Shown here in pieces: positions 8,841-17,769 of a stretch of DNA of 64,000 nucleotides. Below the pieces are notes generated by a model. It ran no database searches. It was not told the origin of the DNA and saw nothing but the letters and a program-made list of their open reading frames with translations. The number at the start of each line of letters is the position of its first letter. Position 1 is the first letter of the stretch. The translations under genes and the position numbers were made by a program. The stretch is from Streptomyces regalis. Lineage in GTDB: Bacteria > Actinomycetota > Actinomycetes > Streptomycetales > Streptomycetaceae. The stretch is taken from positions 1 through 64,000 of the forward strand of contig NZ_LLZG01000334.1 of assembly GCF_001509475.1 (NCBI RefSeq). Reading direction: 5' to 3'.

Positions 8841-10406
8841 ATGAACAGACCACGCTTCTCAGCCGTCGCGGCGTCCCTCGTGCTCGCGCTCGGACCGGCC
8901 GTGACCCTGCCGGTCGTCGGTGCGGGCTCCGCCCACGCCGCCGAAGCGGCGGTCCCCTCCACCGCCGGATCGGCCCAACTGCCGTTACTCAGAGTCTCAG
9001 GGACTCTCAGCAATCCAGGCATTTGTGTCTGGAAGGTCCGTGGCGGTGTCACCAGAGCGCGAGTTGCGCTTCGGTGTCCTGACGACGGTCTCCCGTTTCC
9101 TTCTGCCGCTGGTGCGGCAGCGCTGCGCCACCTGCCCGCCCGCCTCGGCCGGTGTTCCGGTCGGGGCGTTGGCGGCGGGTCTTACGGTCGGCTCCACGGG
9201 GCTTCGGCGCGGTGTCGGCGCCCTGGTCTCCGGCCACTCCGGTACCAGTGGTGCAGGCCGCCGCGAGGGCGACCAGGTTGCGCGCTGCGTTCTCGTCCCG
9301 GTCCATCACAAGCGGGCACTCGTCGCAGTCGAAGACTCTCACGTGCAGCGGCAGCTTGGCTTTCGTTGCGCCGCAGTTCGAGCAGGTCTTGGAGGAGGGG
9401 TACCAGCGGTTGGCCACGATGGTGGGGCAGGCGTTCCGTTGGCCCTTGTAGGTGAGCTGGCGCCGGATCTCCCCGAATCCGGCATCGGCCACGTGGCGGG
9501 CGAGTCGTTTGTTGCGGAGCATTCCGGCGACGTCGAGGTCTTCGACCACCACGGTGCGTCAGCCCCGCGCGCCCCGGTACGGGCGGGCCGACGGCTCCGT
9601 ACATGACCACCGAAGAGGCCCGTCACCTCCTGGAACTGAGGGTCCCGGACGCCACCGTCCCGCCCGAGACGATCGCCGGTGTCCGTACTTGGGCGCACAG
9701 TGACGCCCGCCCTGCCCACGGCAGGTTCCCGCTCGTCGTTCTCTCGCCCGGGTTCACCTTCACGCGCGCGACGCTCACAGGTCTCGCCGAGGATCTCGCC
9801 AGCCGTGGATACGTCGTCGCGGCGGTCGACCTCCCGTACGAGAACGCCGGTACGACCCTCCCGGACGGACAGACCCTGCCCTGCGCCGTCTGCGACGAGT
9901 TCCCCGAGGTCGGCCAGGCCGTCGTCGAGAGCCGTGCCAAGGACGTCTCCTTCGTGGAGGACCGGTTGACCGGCCGCCATCCCGCCTGGCGGTACGCACG
10001 CGTGATCGACGCCAAGCGCATCGGTATGGCAGGTCATTCCATCGGCGGCGCCTCCGCGGCCACGACGATGGCAGCCGACCCGCGGGTACGAGCCGGTGTG
10101 AACATGGACGGGTCCTTCCAGACCGCGACCCCCGCCTCCGGCCTCGACGACCGCCCCTTCCTGATGCTGGGGCAGCAGGAGAGGACCCTCGACGACGACT
10201 GGAACCAGGCCTGGGCCGAGCTGGACGGCTGGAAGCGCCGGCTGACCTTCGCGGGAGCCGACCACGGCTCGTTCACCGACGTACCGCTTCTCGCGGAGCT
10301 GATCGGGATCCCGGACACCGCGCCGATGCCCTACCTGCGTTCGCAGGCCCTCACGCGCGCGTACGTCGCCGCATTCTTCGACCTGCACCTGAAGGGCGTC
10401 CCGTAA
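8841..10406 (+). pseudogene. Secreted alpha/beta hydrolase gene interrupted by a TnpB fragment
   Basis: The 5' part (8841 to about 8985) encodes a signal peptide: MNRPRFSAVAASLVLALG, then an AHA-A cleavage site and a short mature start. The 3' part reopens near 9558 (RPGTGGPTAPYMTTEEARHLL) and runs to 10406. It carries the nucleophile elbow GMAGHSIGGAS and a late His in GADHGSFTD, as in platelet-activating-factor acetylhydrolase-like and dienelactone-type hydrolases. The reading upstream of ATG 9603 matches the family, which shows that the two parts were once one gene. About 570 bp of foreign sequence separates them. The 3' part could still be translated from ATG 9603 (267 aa) but without export. 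A TACCGT box eight bases before ATG 8841 suggests leaderless transcription. Confidence 0.75.
8985..9558 (-). mobile_element. tnpB: IS200/IS605-type element remnant (3' part of tnpB)
   Basis: The minus-strand frame 9049-9552 encodes the C-terminal half of a TnpB nuclease. It keeps VVEDLDVAGM (RuvC-II Glu), the zinc finger CSNCG with a second CDEC pair, and DRDENAARNL (RuvC-III Asp). RuvC-I and the whole N-terminus are missing, with a stop immediately upstream, so it cannot be an active nuclease. Downstream of its stop, 8985-9048 holds two small hairpins (TCCAG/CTGGA and AGAGT/ACTCT) where the right end and omega RNA of such elements lie. Both edges fall inside the hydrolase gene. No tnpA is present. 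Confidence 0.72.
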
Positions 10407-10443
10407 CCGATGCTCGACGGGTCGTCGCCGGCCAACCCCGAGG

Positions 10444-12003
10444 TCAGCGTCCGTCTTCCTTGAGGACGTCTTCCTTGACGGCGTCTTCTGTGAGGGCGTC
10501 CTCCTTGAGGACCGGGAACCGCCTCGGCGCCAGCAGCAACAGCACCAGGAAGGCCAGCGCCGCCGCGCACGACGCACCCAGGTACACGGCATGCACCGCG
10601 TCGGCGATGGCCCGCCTGGTGGCCTCCGGTGCCGTGCCGCCGGAATCCAGCGCCCGCGTCACCGAGTCCAGGTCGCCCGCGCCGCCGAGCCGCGACGCCA
10701 GCACTCCGTTCGCCACCGCGCCGAAGAGTGCCGCGCCCACCGTCTGGCCCGTCTGGCGGCAGAACAGCACCGACGCCGTCGTCGTACCCCGCTCCGACCA
10801 CCCCACCGTCGACTGCACGCCCACGATCAGCGGCAGTTGGAACAGTCCCAGCGCAGCCCCGAGCAGCAGCATCAGCAGCGTCGGCTGCCACGCCTGCCCG
10901 GGATACGGCAGGAACAGGAACGCCAGCAGGATCAGCGACGCCGAACCGATCCCCAGCATCGCCGTGTTCCGGAAGCCGATCCTGCGGTACACGTGCTGAC
11001 TGAACGCCGCCGACACCGGCCAGCTCAACGTCCAGACCGACAGCACGAATCCGGCCGCCACCGGGGCCAGGCCGAGGACCGACTGGGCGTAGGTGGGGAG
11101 GAAGACCGTCGGCGCCACCATCAGCAACCCCAGCGCGCCCAGCGCCAGGTTCACCGCCGCGATCGTCCGGCGCCGCCACACCCACCCGGGGATGATCGGG
11201 TCGGCCGCCCGGCGCTCCACGACCACCACCACCGCCACGAGCGCAAGTCCCGTACCGAACAAGGCGATCGACGGCCCCGACAGCCACGGCCACGCCACCC
11301 CGCCCTGCACCAGCGCCGTCAGCAGCACACCCCCGCACGCGAACACCGCCAGCGCGCCCGCCCAGTCGACACGCGCGCGTGTGCCCGGCGTCTCGCGCTC
11401 GCGCTCCGGCTCGTGCAGGTACCGCACGATCAGCCACAACGCCACCGCCCCGATCGGCAGGTTGATCAGGAAGATCCAGCGCCAGTCCGCGTACGCCGCC
11501 AGGACCCCGCCCAACCCCGGCCCGGCCACCGCCGACACCGCCCACACCGTGGACAACTTGGACTGGATCTTCGGGCGTTCCTTCAGCGGGTACAGGTCGG
11601 CGGCCAGCGTCTGCACCGTCCCCTGCAGGGCCCCGCCGCCCAGCCCCTGCACGATCCGGAACGCGATCAGCGCCGCCATGTTCCAGGCCACCGCGCACAG
11701 CAGCGACCCCAGCAGGAACAGCGCCGCGCCCGCGATCAGCACCGGCTTGCGGCCGAAGGTGTCGGAGAGCTTGCCGTAGACCGGGAGGGTCACCGTCACG
11801 GCCAGCAGGTATCCGGAGAAGAGCCAGGAGAAGACCGAGAAGCCGCCGAGGTCGCCGACGATCTGCGGTACGGCCGTGGAGACGATGGTGGCGTCGAGCG
11901 CGGCCAGCGCCATCGCGAGCATCAGGGCCGCGACCACGGCCCCACGCCTGTCGGTTCCGGTGTGCGGTGCGGTGTCGCGTATAGCGGGTCTCGTACTGCC
12001 CAC
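10444..12003 (-). CDS. MFS drug exporter, DHA2 (EmrB/QacA) family
   Basis: A 519-aa, 14-helix proton-driven exporter. It shows the DHA2 hallmarks: LDATIVSTAVPQI in helix 1, GKLSDTFGRKPVL in the helix 2-3 loop (motif A) and GPGLGG in helix 5 (motif C). The GTG start at 12003 follows GGAGAGG. The last 20 residues are pentapeptide repeats (LKEDA, LTEDA, VKEDV, LKEDG) encoded by 15-bp tandem repeats, probably a cytoplasmic tail. No TetR or MarR gene is adjacent. The substrate is unknown. Confidence 0.92.
   Translation of the reverse strand: MGSTRPAIRDTAPHTGTDRRGAVVAALMLAMALAALDATIVSTAVPQIVGDLGGFSVFSWLFSGYLLAVTVTLPVYGKLSDTFGRKPVLIAGAALFLLGSLLCAVAWNMAALIAFRIVQGLGGGALQGTVQTLAADLYPLKERPKIQSKLSTVWAVSAVAGPGLGGVLAAYADWRWIFLINLPIGAVALWLIVRYLHEPERERETPGTRARVDWAGALAVFACGGVLLTALVQGGVAWPWLSGPSIALFGTGLALVAVVVVVERRAADPIIPGWVWRRRTIAAVNLALGALGLLMVAPTVFLPTYAQSVLGLAPVAAGFVLSVWTLSWPVSAAFSQHVYRRIGFRNTAMLGIGSASLILLAFLFLPYPGQAWQPTLLMLLLGAALGLFQLPLIVGVQSTVGWSERGTTTASVLFCRQTGQTVGAALFGAVANGVLASRLGGAGDLDSVTRALDSGGTAPEATRRAIADAVHAVYLGASCAAALAFLVLLLLAPRRFPVLKEDALTEDAVKEDVLKEDGR
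10452..10511. repeat. Four 15-bp in-frame tandem repeats in the exporter 3' end
   Basis: Units CGTCTTCCTTGAGGA, CGTCTTCCTTGACGG, CGTCTTCTGTGAGGG and CGTCCTCCTTGAGGA lie head to tail. Because the unit is 15 bp, copy-number change adds or removes five residues without shifting frame. Confidence 0.85.
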
Positions 12004-12445
12004 CGGGTTCCTCTCCTAATGCATTCCCCTTGCAACTATCTGCCGCCGAACAGCTTCCCACTTGACCCTGACGTCGCGGGAGGGTGGAGGCTGGATGGGC
12101 CGCAGGGCGGAGACAACCCCGACGTGCGCTCCACCGCAGGGTGGACTGCCCCTAGGGGTACCTCCGTACTAGGTCTCGGGGAGGGTTGGTACCGCCGGAG
12201 GACGAGAGGTGGCGGGGGTCGTCCTTAATCTGGCTTTACGCCGCTGGGGGGCGGCTGACCGAACCGGCGGGGGTGGGGTTTTCCCCCGTACAAGACGGGG
12301 CTCGGCACCAGCGCGCCGGGCCCCTCTCCGGAGCCAGACTCAACGACGTACCAGTTCTCGGCGCACCAGTTCTCGATGTACCAGTTCCTGACGTACCGGC
12401 ACACGGACTCGTGCGTCCATCCATAACCGACTTAGGAGTCAAACC
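12004..12445. other. Divergent intergenic region with 15-bp repeats
   Basis: This 442-base gap lies between the MFS gene and the ABC exporter operon. It holds a T/A-richer patch at 12227-12240, several GGTACC-containing half-palindromes (12157-12195), and a set of 15-bp repeats at 12347-12399. TTAGGAG at 12432-12438 is the ribosome binding site of the ABC operon. No convincing gene is present. Confidence 0.5.
12347..12399. repeat. Tandem 15-bp repeats upstream of the ABC exporter
   Basis: Units CGTACCAGTTCTCGG, CGCACCAGTTCTCGA and TGTACCAGTTCCTGA are followed by a partial CGTACCGG. The shared core is TACCAGTTC. They lie 47-99 bases before the GTG at 12446, in the promoter or leader, and could be repeated protein binding sites or a slippage product. 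Confidence 0.75.
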
Positions 12446-13234
12446 GTGACATCGGCTGTAACCATTCCCAGGCACGGGGGCACTGGAGGGCGTACGGCCG
12501 TTGCCGCGCGGGCGCGGCAGGTCGTCAAGGCGTACGGGTCGGGGGAGACCCGTGTCGTCGCTCTCGACCATGTCGATGTGGACATCGCGCGGGGGCAGTT
12601 CACCGCGATCATGGGCCCCTCGGGGTCCGGCAAGTCCACCTTGATGCACTGCCTCGCCGGGCTCGACACCGTCAGCAGCGGCCAGATCTATCTCGACGAC
12701 ACCGAGATCACCGGGCTGAAGGACAAGAAGCTCACCCAGCTGCGCCGGGACCGGATCGGCTTCATCTTCCAGGCGTTCAACCTGCTGCCGACGCTCAACG
12801 CCCTGGAGAACATCACGTTGCCCATGGACATCGCCGGGCGCAAGCCCGACAAGGCCTGGCTGGGGCGCGTCGTCGACACCGTGGGGCTGTCGGACCGGCT
12901 CAAGCACCGGCCGACCCAGCTCTCCGGCGGTCAGCAGCAGCGCGTCGCCGTCGCCCGTGCCCTGGCCGCGCGGCCGGAGATCATCTTCGGTGACGAGCCG
13001 ACCGGCAACCTGGACTCCCGGGCCGGCGCCGAAGTCCTCGGCTTTCTGCGCAGGTCCGTCGACGAACTCGGGCAGACCATCGTGATGGTCACGCACGACC
13101 CCGTCGCCGCCTCCTACGCGGACCGGGTGCTGTACCTCGCCGACGGGCGCATCGTCGACGAGATGTACAAGCCGACCGCCGACGCCGTCCTGGACCGAAT
13201 GAAGGACTTCGACGCCCGGGGACGTACGTCATGA
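12446..13234 (+). CDS. ABC transporter ATP-binding protein (MacB/LolD type)
   Basis: A 262-aa ATPase with Walker [10 protein letters not shown] (near residue 54), Q-loop FQAFNLLP, signature LSGGQQQR, Walker [14 protein letters not shown] and H-loop MVTHDP. The EPTGNLDS context is characteristic of LolD/MacB/FtsE-type ATPases that act on FtsX-fold permeases. The GTG start has AGGAG seven bases upstream. The stop overlaps the permease start (ATGA). It is closely similar to the ATPase at 46523-47293, including an almost identical C-terminal [13 protein letters not shown] segment. Confidence 0.95.
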   Translation: MTSAVTIPRHGGTGGRTAVAARARQVVKAYGSGETRVVALDHVDVDIARGQFTAIMGPSGSGKSTLMHCLAGLDTVSSGQIYLDDTEITGLKDKKLTQLRRDRIGFIFQAFNLLPTLNALENITLPMDIAGRKPDKAWLGRVVDTVGLSDRLKHRPTQLSGGQQQRVAVARALAARPEIIFGDEPTGNLDSRAGAEVLGFLRRSVDELGQTIVMVTHDPVAASYADRVLYLADGRIVDEMYKPTADAVLDRMKDFDARGRTS

Positions 13235-15810
13235 CCGTCCTGAAGACCTCGATGCGCAACTTCTTCGCACACAAGGGACGCATGGCCCTGTCGGCCGTGG
13301 CGGTGCTGCTGTCCGTCGCGTTCGTGTGCGGGACGCTGGTGTTCACCGACACGATGAACACCACCTTCGACAAGCTCTTCGCCGTCACCTCCTCCGACGT
13401 CACCGTCAGCCCCAAGGACGCCAAGGACGAGGACGACGGCGGAGGTACGGGCCGGCCGAGCTCGCTGCCCGCCTCGGCCGTCGAGCAGGTCGCGGCCGTG
13501 GACGGGGTGAAGAAGGCGGAGGGCGCGGTCGGTTCGACGAGCGTGACCGTCGTCAACTCCGAGAACAAGAACATGGGTTCCTCCACCGGCGCGCCCACCT
13601 TCGCCGGCAACTGGACCCAGAGCGACCTGAAGTCCATGGAGATCACCTCCGGGCACGCCCCGCGCGGGCCCACCGAGGTCATGGTCGACGCGGACACCGC
13701 CGACAAGCACGACCTGAAGCTCGGCGACGAGCTGCGCACCATCGCCGCCACCGGCGACATCCGCGCGCGCATCGCCGGCATCGCCTCCTGGAAGGTGACC
13801 AACCCGGGCGCGGCCGTCGTCTACTTCGACACCGCCACCGCCCAGCGCACCCTGCTCGGTACCACCGGCCGGTTCACGCAGGTCTCCGTCACCGCGGCGG
13901 ACGGCGTGAGCGACGCGCAGCTCAAGCGGAACGTCGCCGAGGCCCTGAACGGCACGCCCGGCACGTACAAGATCCAGACGGCCAAGGAGACCGCCGACGA
14001 GAACCGCAAGGACGTCGGCGCGTTCATGGACGTCATCAAGTACGCCATGCTCGGCTTCGCCGGGATCGCCTTCCTGGTCGGCATCTTCCTGATCATCAAC
14101 ACCTTCTCGATGCTGGTCGCCCAGCGGACGAGGGAGATCGGCCTGATGCGGGCGATCGGTTCGTCCCGCAGGCAGGTCAACCGCTCCGTGCTCGTGGAGG
14201 CCCTGCTGCTGGGCTTCGTGGGCTCGGTGCTCGGCGTCGGAGCCGGTGTCGGCATCGCCGTCGGCCTGATGAAGCTCATGTCGATGGCGGGCATGAACCT
14301 CTCCACCGACGACCTGACGGTGAAGGTGACGACCCCCGTGGCCGGCCTGCTCCTGGGCGTCGTGGTGACGGTGCTCGCCGCCTACCTCCCGGCCCGCCGC
14401 GCCGGCAAGGTCTCCCCGATGGCCGCCCTGCGCGACGCCGGTACGCCGGCCGACGGCAAGGCCGGCTGGATACGCGGCCTGACCGGGCTGGTCCTGACGG
14501 GCGCGGGCGCCTACGCCCTCTACACGGCCGCCACCGCCGACAAGGCGAGCGACGGTGCGCTGATGCTGGGCGGCGGCGTGGTGCTGACCCTGATCGGCTT
14601 CGTGGTCATCGGCCCGCTGCTCGCCGGCGGGGTGGTCCGGGTGATCAGCGCGGTCCTGCTGCGCGCCTTCGGCCCCGTGGGCCGCATGGCCGAGCGCAAC
14701 GCCCTGCGCAACCCGCGCCGTACCGGCGCCACGGGCGCCGCCCTGATGATCGGCCTCGCCCTGGTGGCCTGCTTGTCGGTGGTCGGCTCCTCGATGGTCG
14801 CCTCGGCGACGAGCGAGCTCGACAAGTCGGTCGGTGCGGACTTCATCGTCATGCGCGGCCAGCAGCTGATCGTCGAGGACGCCGAGAAGGCGATGCGGCA
14901 GACGCCGGGCCTGGAGCACGTCACCCGCTCCAAGGAGGTCCACGCCACGCTGACCTCGCCGGACGGCAAGACCGACGACACCGGGCTCACCGCCGCCGAC
15001 CCGACGTACGCCGAGGACCTTCGCCGTACGACCACGGAGGGCACCCTGTCCGCCGCCTACGGCAAGGACGCCATGTCGGTCGGCTCCGAGTACGCGACCG
15101 AGCACGGCGTGCATGTCGGCGACACCGTCACCGTCGCCTTCAAGGGCGGCGAGACGGCGAAGCTGAAGGTCGCGGCCATCACGGACGACGACACCTCCTT
15201 CGACCAGGGCGCGCGCTACATCAGCATCGAGACGCTGCAGAAGTACCTGCCCGCCGACCGGATCCCGCAGAGCCAGATGATGCTCGGCAAGGCGAAGGAC
15301 GGCCAGGAGGAGGCGGCGTACGCGGCCCTGAAGAAGGCGCTGCACGCGTACCCGCAGTACCCGGTCCGCGACCAGACCGACTACAAGCAGGAGCTCAAGG
15401 ACCAGATGGGCCAGCTCCTGAACATGGTCTACGGCCTGCTGGCCCTGGCGATCATCGTCGCGGTCCTGGGCGTGGTGAACACCCTGGCCCTGTCGGTCGT
15501 GGAACGCACCCGAGAGATCGGCCTGATGCGCGCCATCGGCCTCTCCCGCCGCCAGCTGCGCCGCATGATCCGCATGGAGTCGGTGGTGATCGCCCTGTTC
15601 GGCGCCCTGCTGGGCATCGGGCTCGGGATGGGCTGGGGCGCGACGGCCCAGAAGCTCCTGGCGCTGGAGGGCCTGAACGTCCTGGACATCCCGTGGCCGA
15701 CGATCATCGGGGTCTTCATCGGCTCGGCCTTCGTGGGCCTGTTCGCGGCGCTGGTGCCGGCGTTCAGGGCGGGCCGGATGAACGTACTGAACGCGATCGC
15801 GACCGAGTAG
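13231..15810 (+). CDS. ABC transporter permease, FtsX-like (MacB type)
   Basis: An 859-aa membrane protein with two FtsX-like halves. There is an N-terminal helix (about 15-38), a large extracytoplasmic MacB_PCD domain, a three-helix block near 265-400 with LMRAIGSSRRQV, a second helix pair near 410-470, a second extracytoplasmic domain, and a C-terminal three-helix block with LMRAIGLSRRQL. The repeated xMRAIGxSRRQ loops couple to the ATPase. These pumps use mechanotransmission to move lipids, peptides or drugs across the envelope. It is translationally coupled to the ATPase gene. Confidence 0.94.
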   Translation: MTVLKTSMRNFFAHKGRMALSAVAVLLSVAFVCGTLVFTDTMNTTFDKLFAVTSSDVTVSPKDAKDEDDGGGTGRPSSLPASAVEQVAAVDGVKKAEGAVGSTSVTVVNSENKNMGSSTGAPTFAGNWTQSDLKSMEITSGHAPRGPTEVMVDADTADKHDLKLGDELRTIAATGDIRARIAGIASWKVTNPGAAVVYFDTATAQRTLLGTTGRFTQVSVTAADGVSDAQLKRNVAEALNGTPGTYKIQTAKETADENRKDVGAFMDVIKYAMLGFAGIAFLVGIFLIINTFSMLVAQRTREIGLMRAIGSSRRQVNRSVLVEALLLGFVGSVLGVGAGVGIAVGLMKLMSMAGMNLSTDDLTVKVTTPVAGLLLGVVVTVLAAYLPARRAGKVSPMAALRDAGTPADGKAGWIRGLTGLVLTGAGAYALYTAATADKASDGALMLGGGVVLTLIGFVVIGPLLAGGVVRVISAVLLRAFGPVGRMAERNALRNPRRTGATGAALMIGLALVACLSVVGSSMVASATSELDKSVGADFIVMRGQQLIVEDAEKAMRQTPGLEHVTRSKEVHATLTSPDGKTDDTGLTAADPTYAEDLRRTTTEGTLSAAYGKDAMSVGSEYATEHGVHVGDTVTVAFKGGETAKLKVAAITDDDTSFDQGARYISIETLQKYLPADRIPQSQMMLGKAKDGQEEAAYAALKKALHAYPQYPVRDQTDYKQELKDQMGQLLNMVYGLLALAIIVAVLGVVNTLALSVVERTREIGLMRAIGLSRRQLRRMIRMESVVIALFGALLGIGLGMGWGATAQKLLALEGLNVLDIPWPTIIGVFIGSAFVGLFAALVPAFRAGRMNVLNAIATE

Positions 15811-15851
15811 CCGACCGAAAAGCCACCGCATACGGGGGTTGCGGGGGAGAC

Positions 15852-15893
15852 GGGCCCGGTCCGGAGGTTGGTTTCACCCTCCGGACCGGGCCC
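15852..15893. terminator. Bidirectional hairpin terminator
   Basis: A perfect 16-bp inverted repeat (GGGCCCGGTCCGGAGG and its complement) with a 10-base loop sits between the convergent permease and DUF2079 genes. It lacks a long T-tract, as is common in Streptomyces. Confidence 0.85.
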
Positions 15894-15897
15894 ACGG

Positions 15898-17376
15898 TCA
15901 TGGCCCGCTCTGCGCCGGTCCGCTCTGCCGCTCGAGCAGTACGACCCCGTAGGCGGTGCCCTTGATGTTGTACCGGGCGTCGGGGTGAAGGGCCCTGGCG
16001 TACTCCTCGACGTCCCGGTAGCGCTTGCGGGAGTTGTCGAGGGCGATGAAGTCGGGGTTGATGCCGCGCGTGTTGCTGACCCAGAAGACCCGGCAGCGCG
16101 AGGTGAGCCTGCTGATCGGAGCGATGTTCGCCTCGACGGAGGCGTTGTCGGGCACTTCGGTGAGGAGCCGCTCGATGGCCGTCACGCGCGCGGGCTTGCG
16201 ATAGATCTCGCTCTCGGTCAGCGCGGCGAGCGGCAGCGAGGTGGTCAGCGCGAGCGAGGCGGCCGCGACGGCGGCGGGCAGGTGATGGACGTACGACCGC
16301 AGCCACGCGCGCGTGCTGTTTTGGGCGGTGTCGAGGCCGTCGACGAGGGCGAGGACGACGATCGGCATCAGGACGGCGCTGTAGTGCCAGTCCGTCCCCC
16401 AGTACTGCGGATAGGAGGAGACGAAACGCCAGCCGATGGTGGGCAGGGCGACGAGCAGGATCGGGGACCGCAGGGCGAGCAGTCCCGTGGTGGGGACGAG
16501 GAGCCAGCAGAGCGTACGGAATTTGGTGTCGAGACCGTCGAAGGGCCCACCGCCGCCGCCCGACGACTCGCTCACCTTGTTCCAGTAGTCGTAGGTGCCG
16601 GCGGAGTTGAAGCTCGGTATGACCAGCAGAAGGGTGGCCGCGACGGCCACCACGCCGAAGACCGCGACGCCGAGCGCGTACCGGGACGCGCGCGGCGCGC
16701 CGCCTTGGCGGGCCCGCCAGGCGACGACCAGGGCGATGGCCGTGAGGGTGAACCCCAGATCCTCCTTCACCAGGACGAGCGGAATCGCCCACAGCAGAGC
16801 GGCCCGCCAACGCCGCGCGAGCAGCGCTTCGAGGCTGAAGGCGATGAGCGGAACGGCGAAGCAGATCTCGTGAAAATCGAAGTCGACGGCCTGCTGAAGC
16901 CCCCACGACAGCCCGTACGCGACCCCGATCGCAAGCCCGCGCCGCCGCCCGAGCAGCCGGGCCGCGGCGCGGGTGACGGGCACGGCGGACAGGGCGAACA
17001 GTGCGGCCTGGGCGACGAGCAGGGTGACCGGCGACGGGAAGACGCGGTACAGCGGGGCGAGGAGGACGGTCACCGGGCTGAAGTGATCGCCCAGGATGTT
17101 GAAGCCGGGCCCCTTGAGGTCGGCGATCGGCGCCTGAAGATGCGCGTACGACCGGATGACCTGCTCGAAGATCCCCAGATCCCACGAACGCTGCCCCAGG
17201 TGCCGGTAACGGCCCACGGAGACGATCGCGTAACCGACGAAGAGAGCAGCGGCAAGCAGCCAGTGATCCCGCCGCGCCGGCTCGGGCTGCGCGGGCCCTT
17301 CGGGGCGCTGTGCGGGCGCCGGTATGTGGGGGGCCGAGGACGTGTTCGGCGTCGCGGAGGTGGCGGGGGTGGGCAT
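15898..17376 (-). CDS. DUF2079 integral membrane protein
   Basis: A 492-aa protein with a short Pro/Ala-rich cytoplasmic N-terminus and about 11 hydrophobic helices. The DUF2079 hallmarks are LGQRSWDLGIFEQ, GPGFNILGDHFSP and DFHEICFAVP in the first 170 residues, and VSNTRGINPDFIALD near the C-terminus. The family resembles GT-C glycosyltransferase-like membrane proteins; its function is not established. It is transcribed alone and converges on the ABC exporter at the hairpin at 15852. Confidence 0.88.
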   Translation of the reverse strand: MPTPATSATPNTSSAPHIPAPAQRPEGPAQPEPARRDHWLLAAALFVGYAIVSVGRYRHLGQRSWDLGIFEQVIRSYAHLQAPIADLKGPGFNILGDHFSPVTVLLAPLYRVFPSPVTLLVAQAALFALSAVPVTRAAARLLGRRRGLAIGVAYGLSWGLQQAVDFDFHEICFAVPLIAFSLEALLARRWRAALLWAIPLVLVKEDLGFTLTAIALVVAWRARQGGAPRASRYALGVAVFGVVAVAATLLLVIPSFNSAGTYDYWNKVSESSGGGGGPFDGLDTKFRTLCWLLVPTTGLLALRSPILLVALPTIGWRFVSSYPQYWGTDWHYSAVLMPIVVLALVDGLDTAQNSTRAWLRSYVHHLPAAVAAASLALTTSLPLAALTESEIYRKPARVTAIERLLTEVPDNASVEANIAPISRLTSRCRVFWVSNTRGINPDFIALDNSRKRYRDVEEYARALHPDARYNIKGTAYGVVLLERQSGPAQSGP

Positions 17377-17478
17377 GAGGGGACCTTACGCGGTACGGGG
17401 TTGGGGCCCTTTGCCCACCCACCCGCAGGGCTTCCCTCACGACGCTGACGGTCACTTTCCGACGCCGGTCCGTGCATC

Positions 17479-17614
17479 TCAGCCTGTCCGGCGTTTGAGG
17501 ACGAGGCCCGTTCAGGGCCGAAGCGGGGGTCTGGGGGCCGCAGGCCCCCAGGAAGCGGGGTCGAAGGGGCGGCAGCCCCTGGGGATGGGACGGGCAGGGG
17601 CGGCGGGGGCGAGA
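17479..17614 (+). repeat. Dispersed Streptomyces intergenic repeat, copy A
   Basis: This GC-rich segment begins with CAGCCTGTCCGGCGTTTGAG, continues through the AGGCCCGTTCAGGGCC palindrome and GGGGGCCGCAGGCCCCC, and ends near GGGACGGGCAGGGGCGGCGG. The same order of motifs recurs in reverse at 38883-38984 and 53598-53735. All three copies are strictly intergenic. Such repeats are common in Streptomyces genomes. Confidence 0.85.
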
Positions 17615-17769
17615 AAGGCAGAGCCCCGCCACCGCGCCGGGTGACAGAGAACGGACGTTATCCACAGGCCCGGCACCCGCCCGCGCAGCGACGTACGCTG
17701 GAAGCCCCCGGCCTGCCACCCGCGTCGGGCCCTTCGTGTTGCCCACCCCCGGACGGAAGCGCCCCCTCC

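Noticed and set aside
9049..9552. An active RNA-guided TnpB nuclease
   Set aside because: The RuvC-I Asp and the entire N-terminal half are missing, and a stop codon lies directly upstream.
12347..12399. CRISPR-like short repeat array
   Set aside because: The units are contiguous with no spacers and are only 15 bp. No cas genes are present anywhere in the window.
12186..12449. A possible small gene upstream of the ABC exporter
   Set aside because: Its C-terminal half is only the translation of the 15-bp DNA repeats ([17 protein letters not shown]), and it runs into the ribosome binding site of the real gene.
10444..17376. A secondary-metabolite cluster around the exporters and the hydrolase
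   Set aside because: There is no PKS, NRPS, terpene or RiPP gene, and the neighbours are unrelated single genes.
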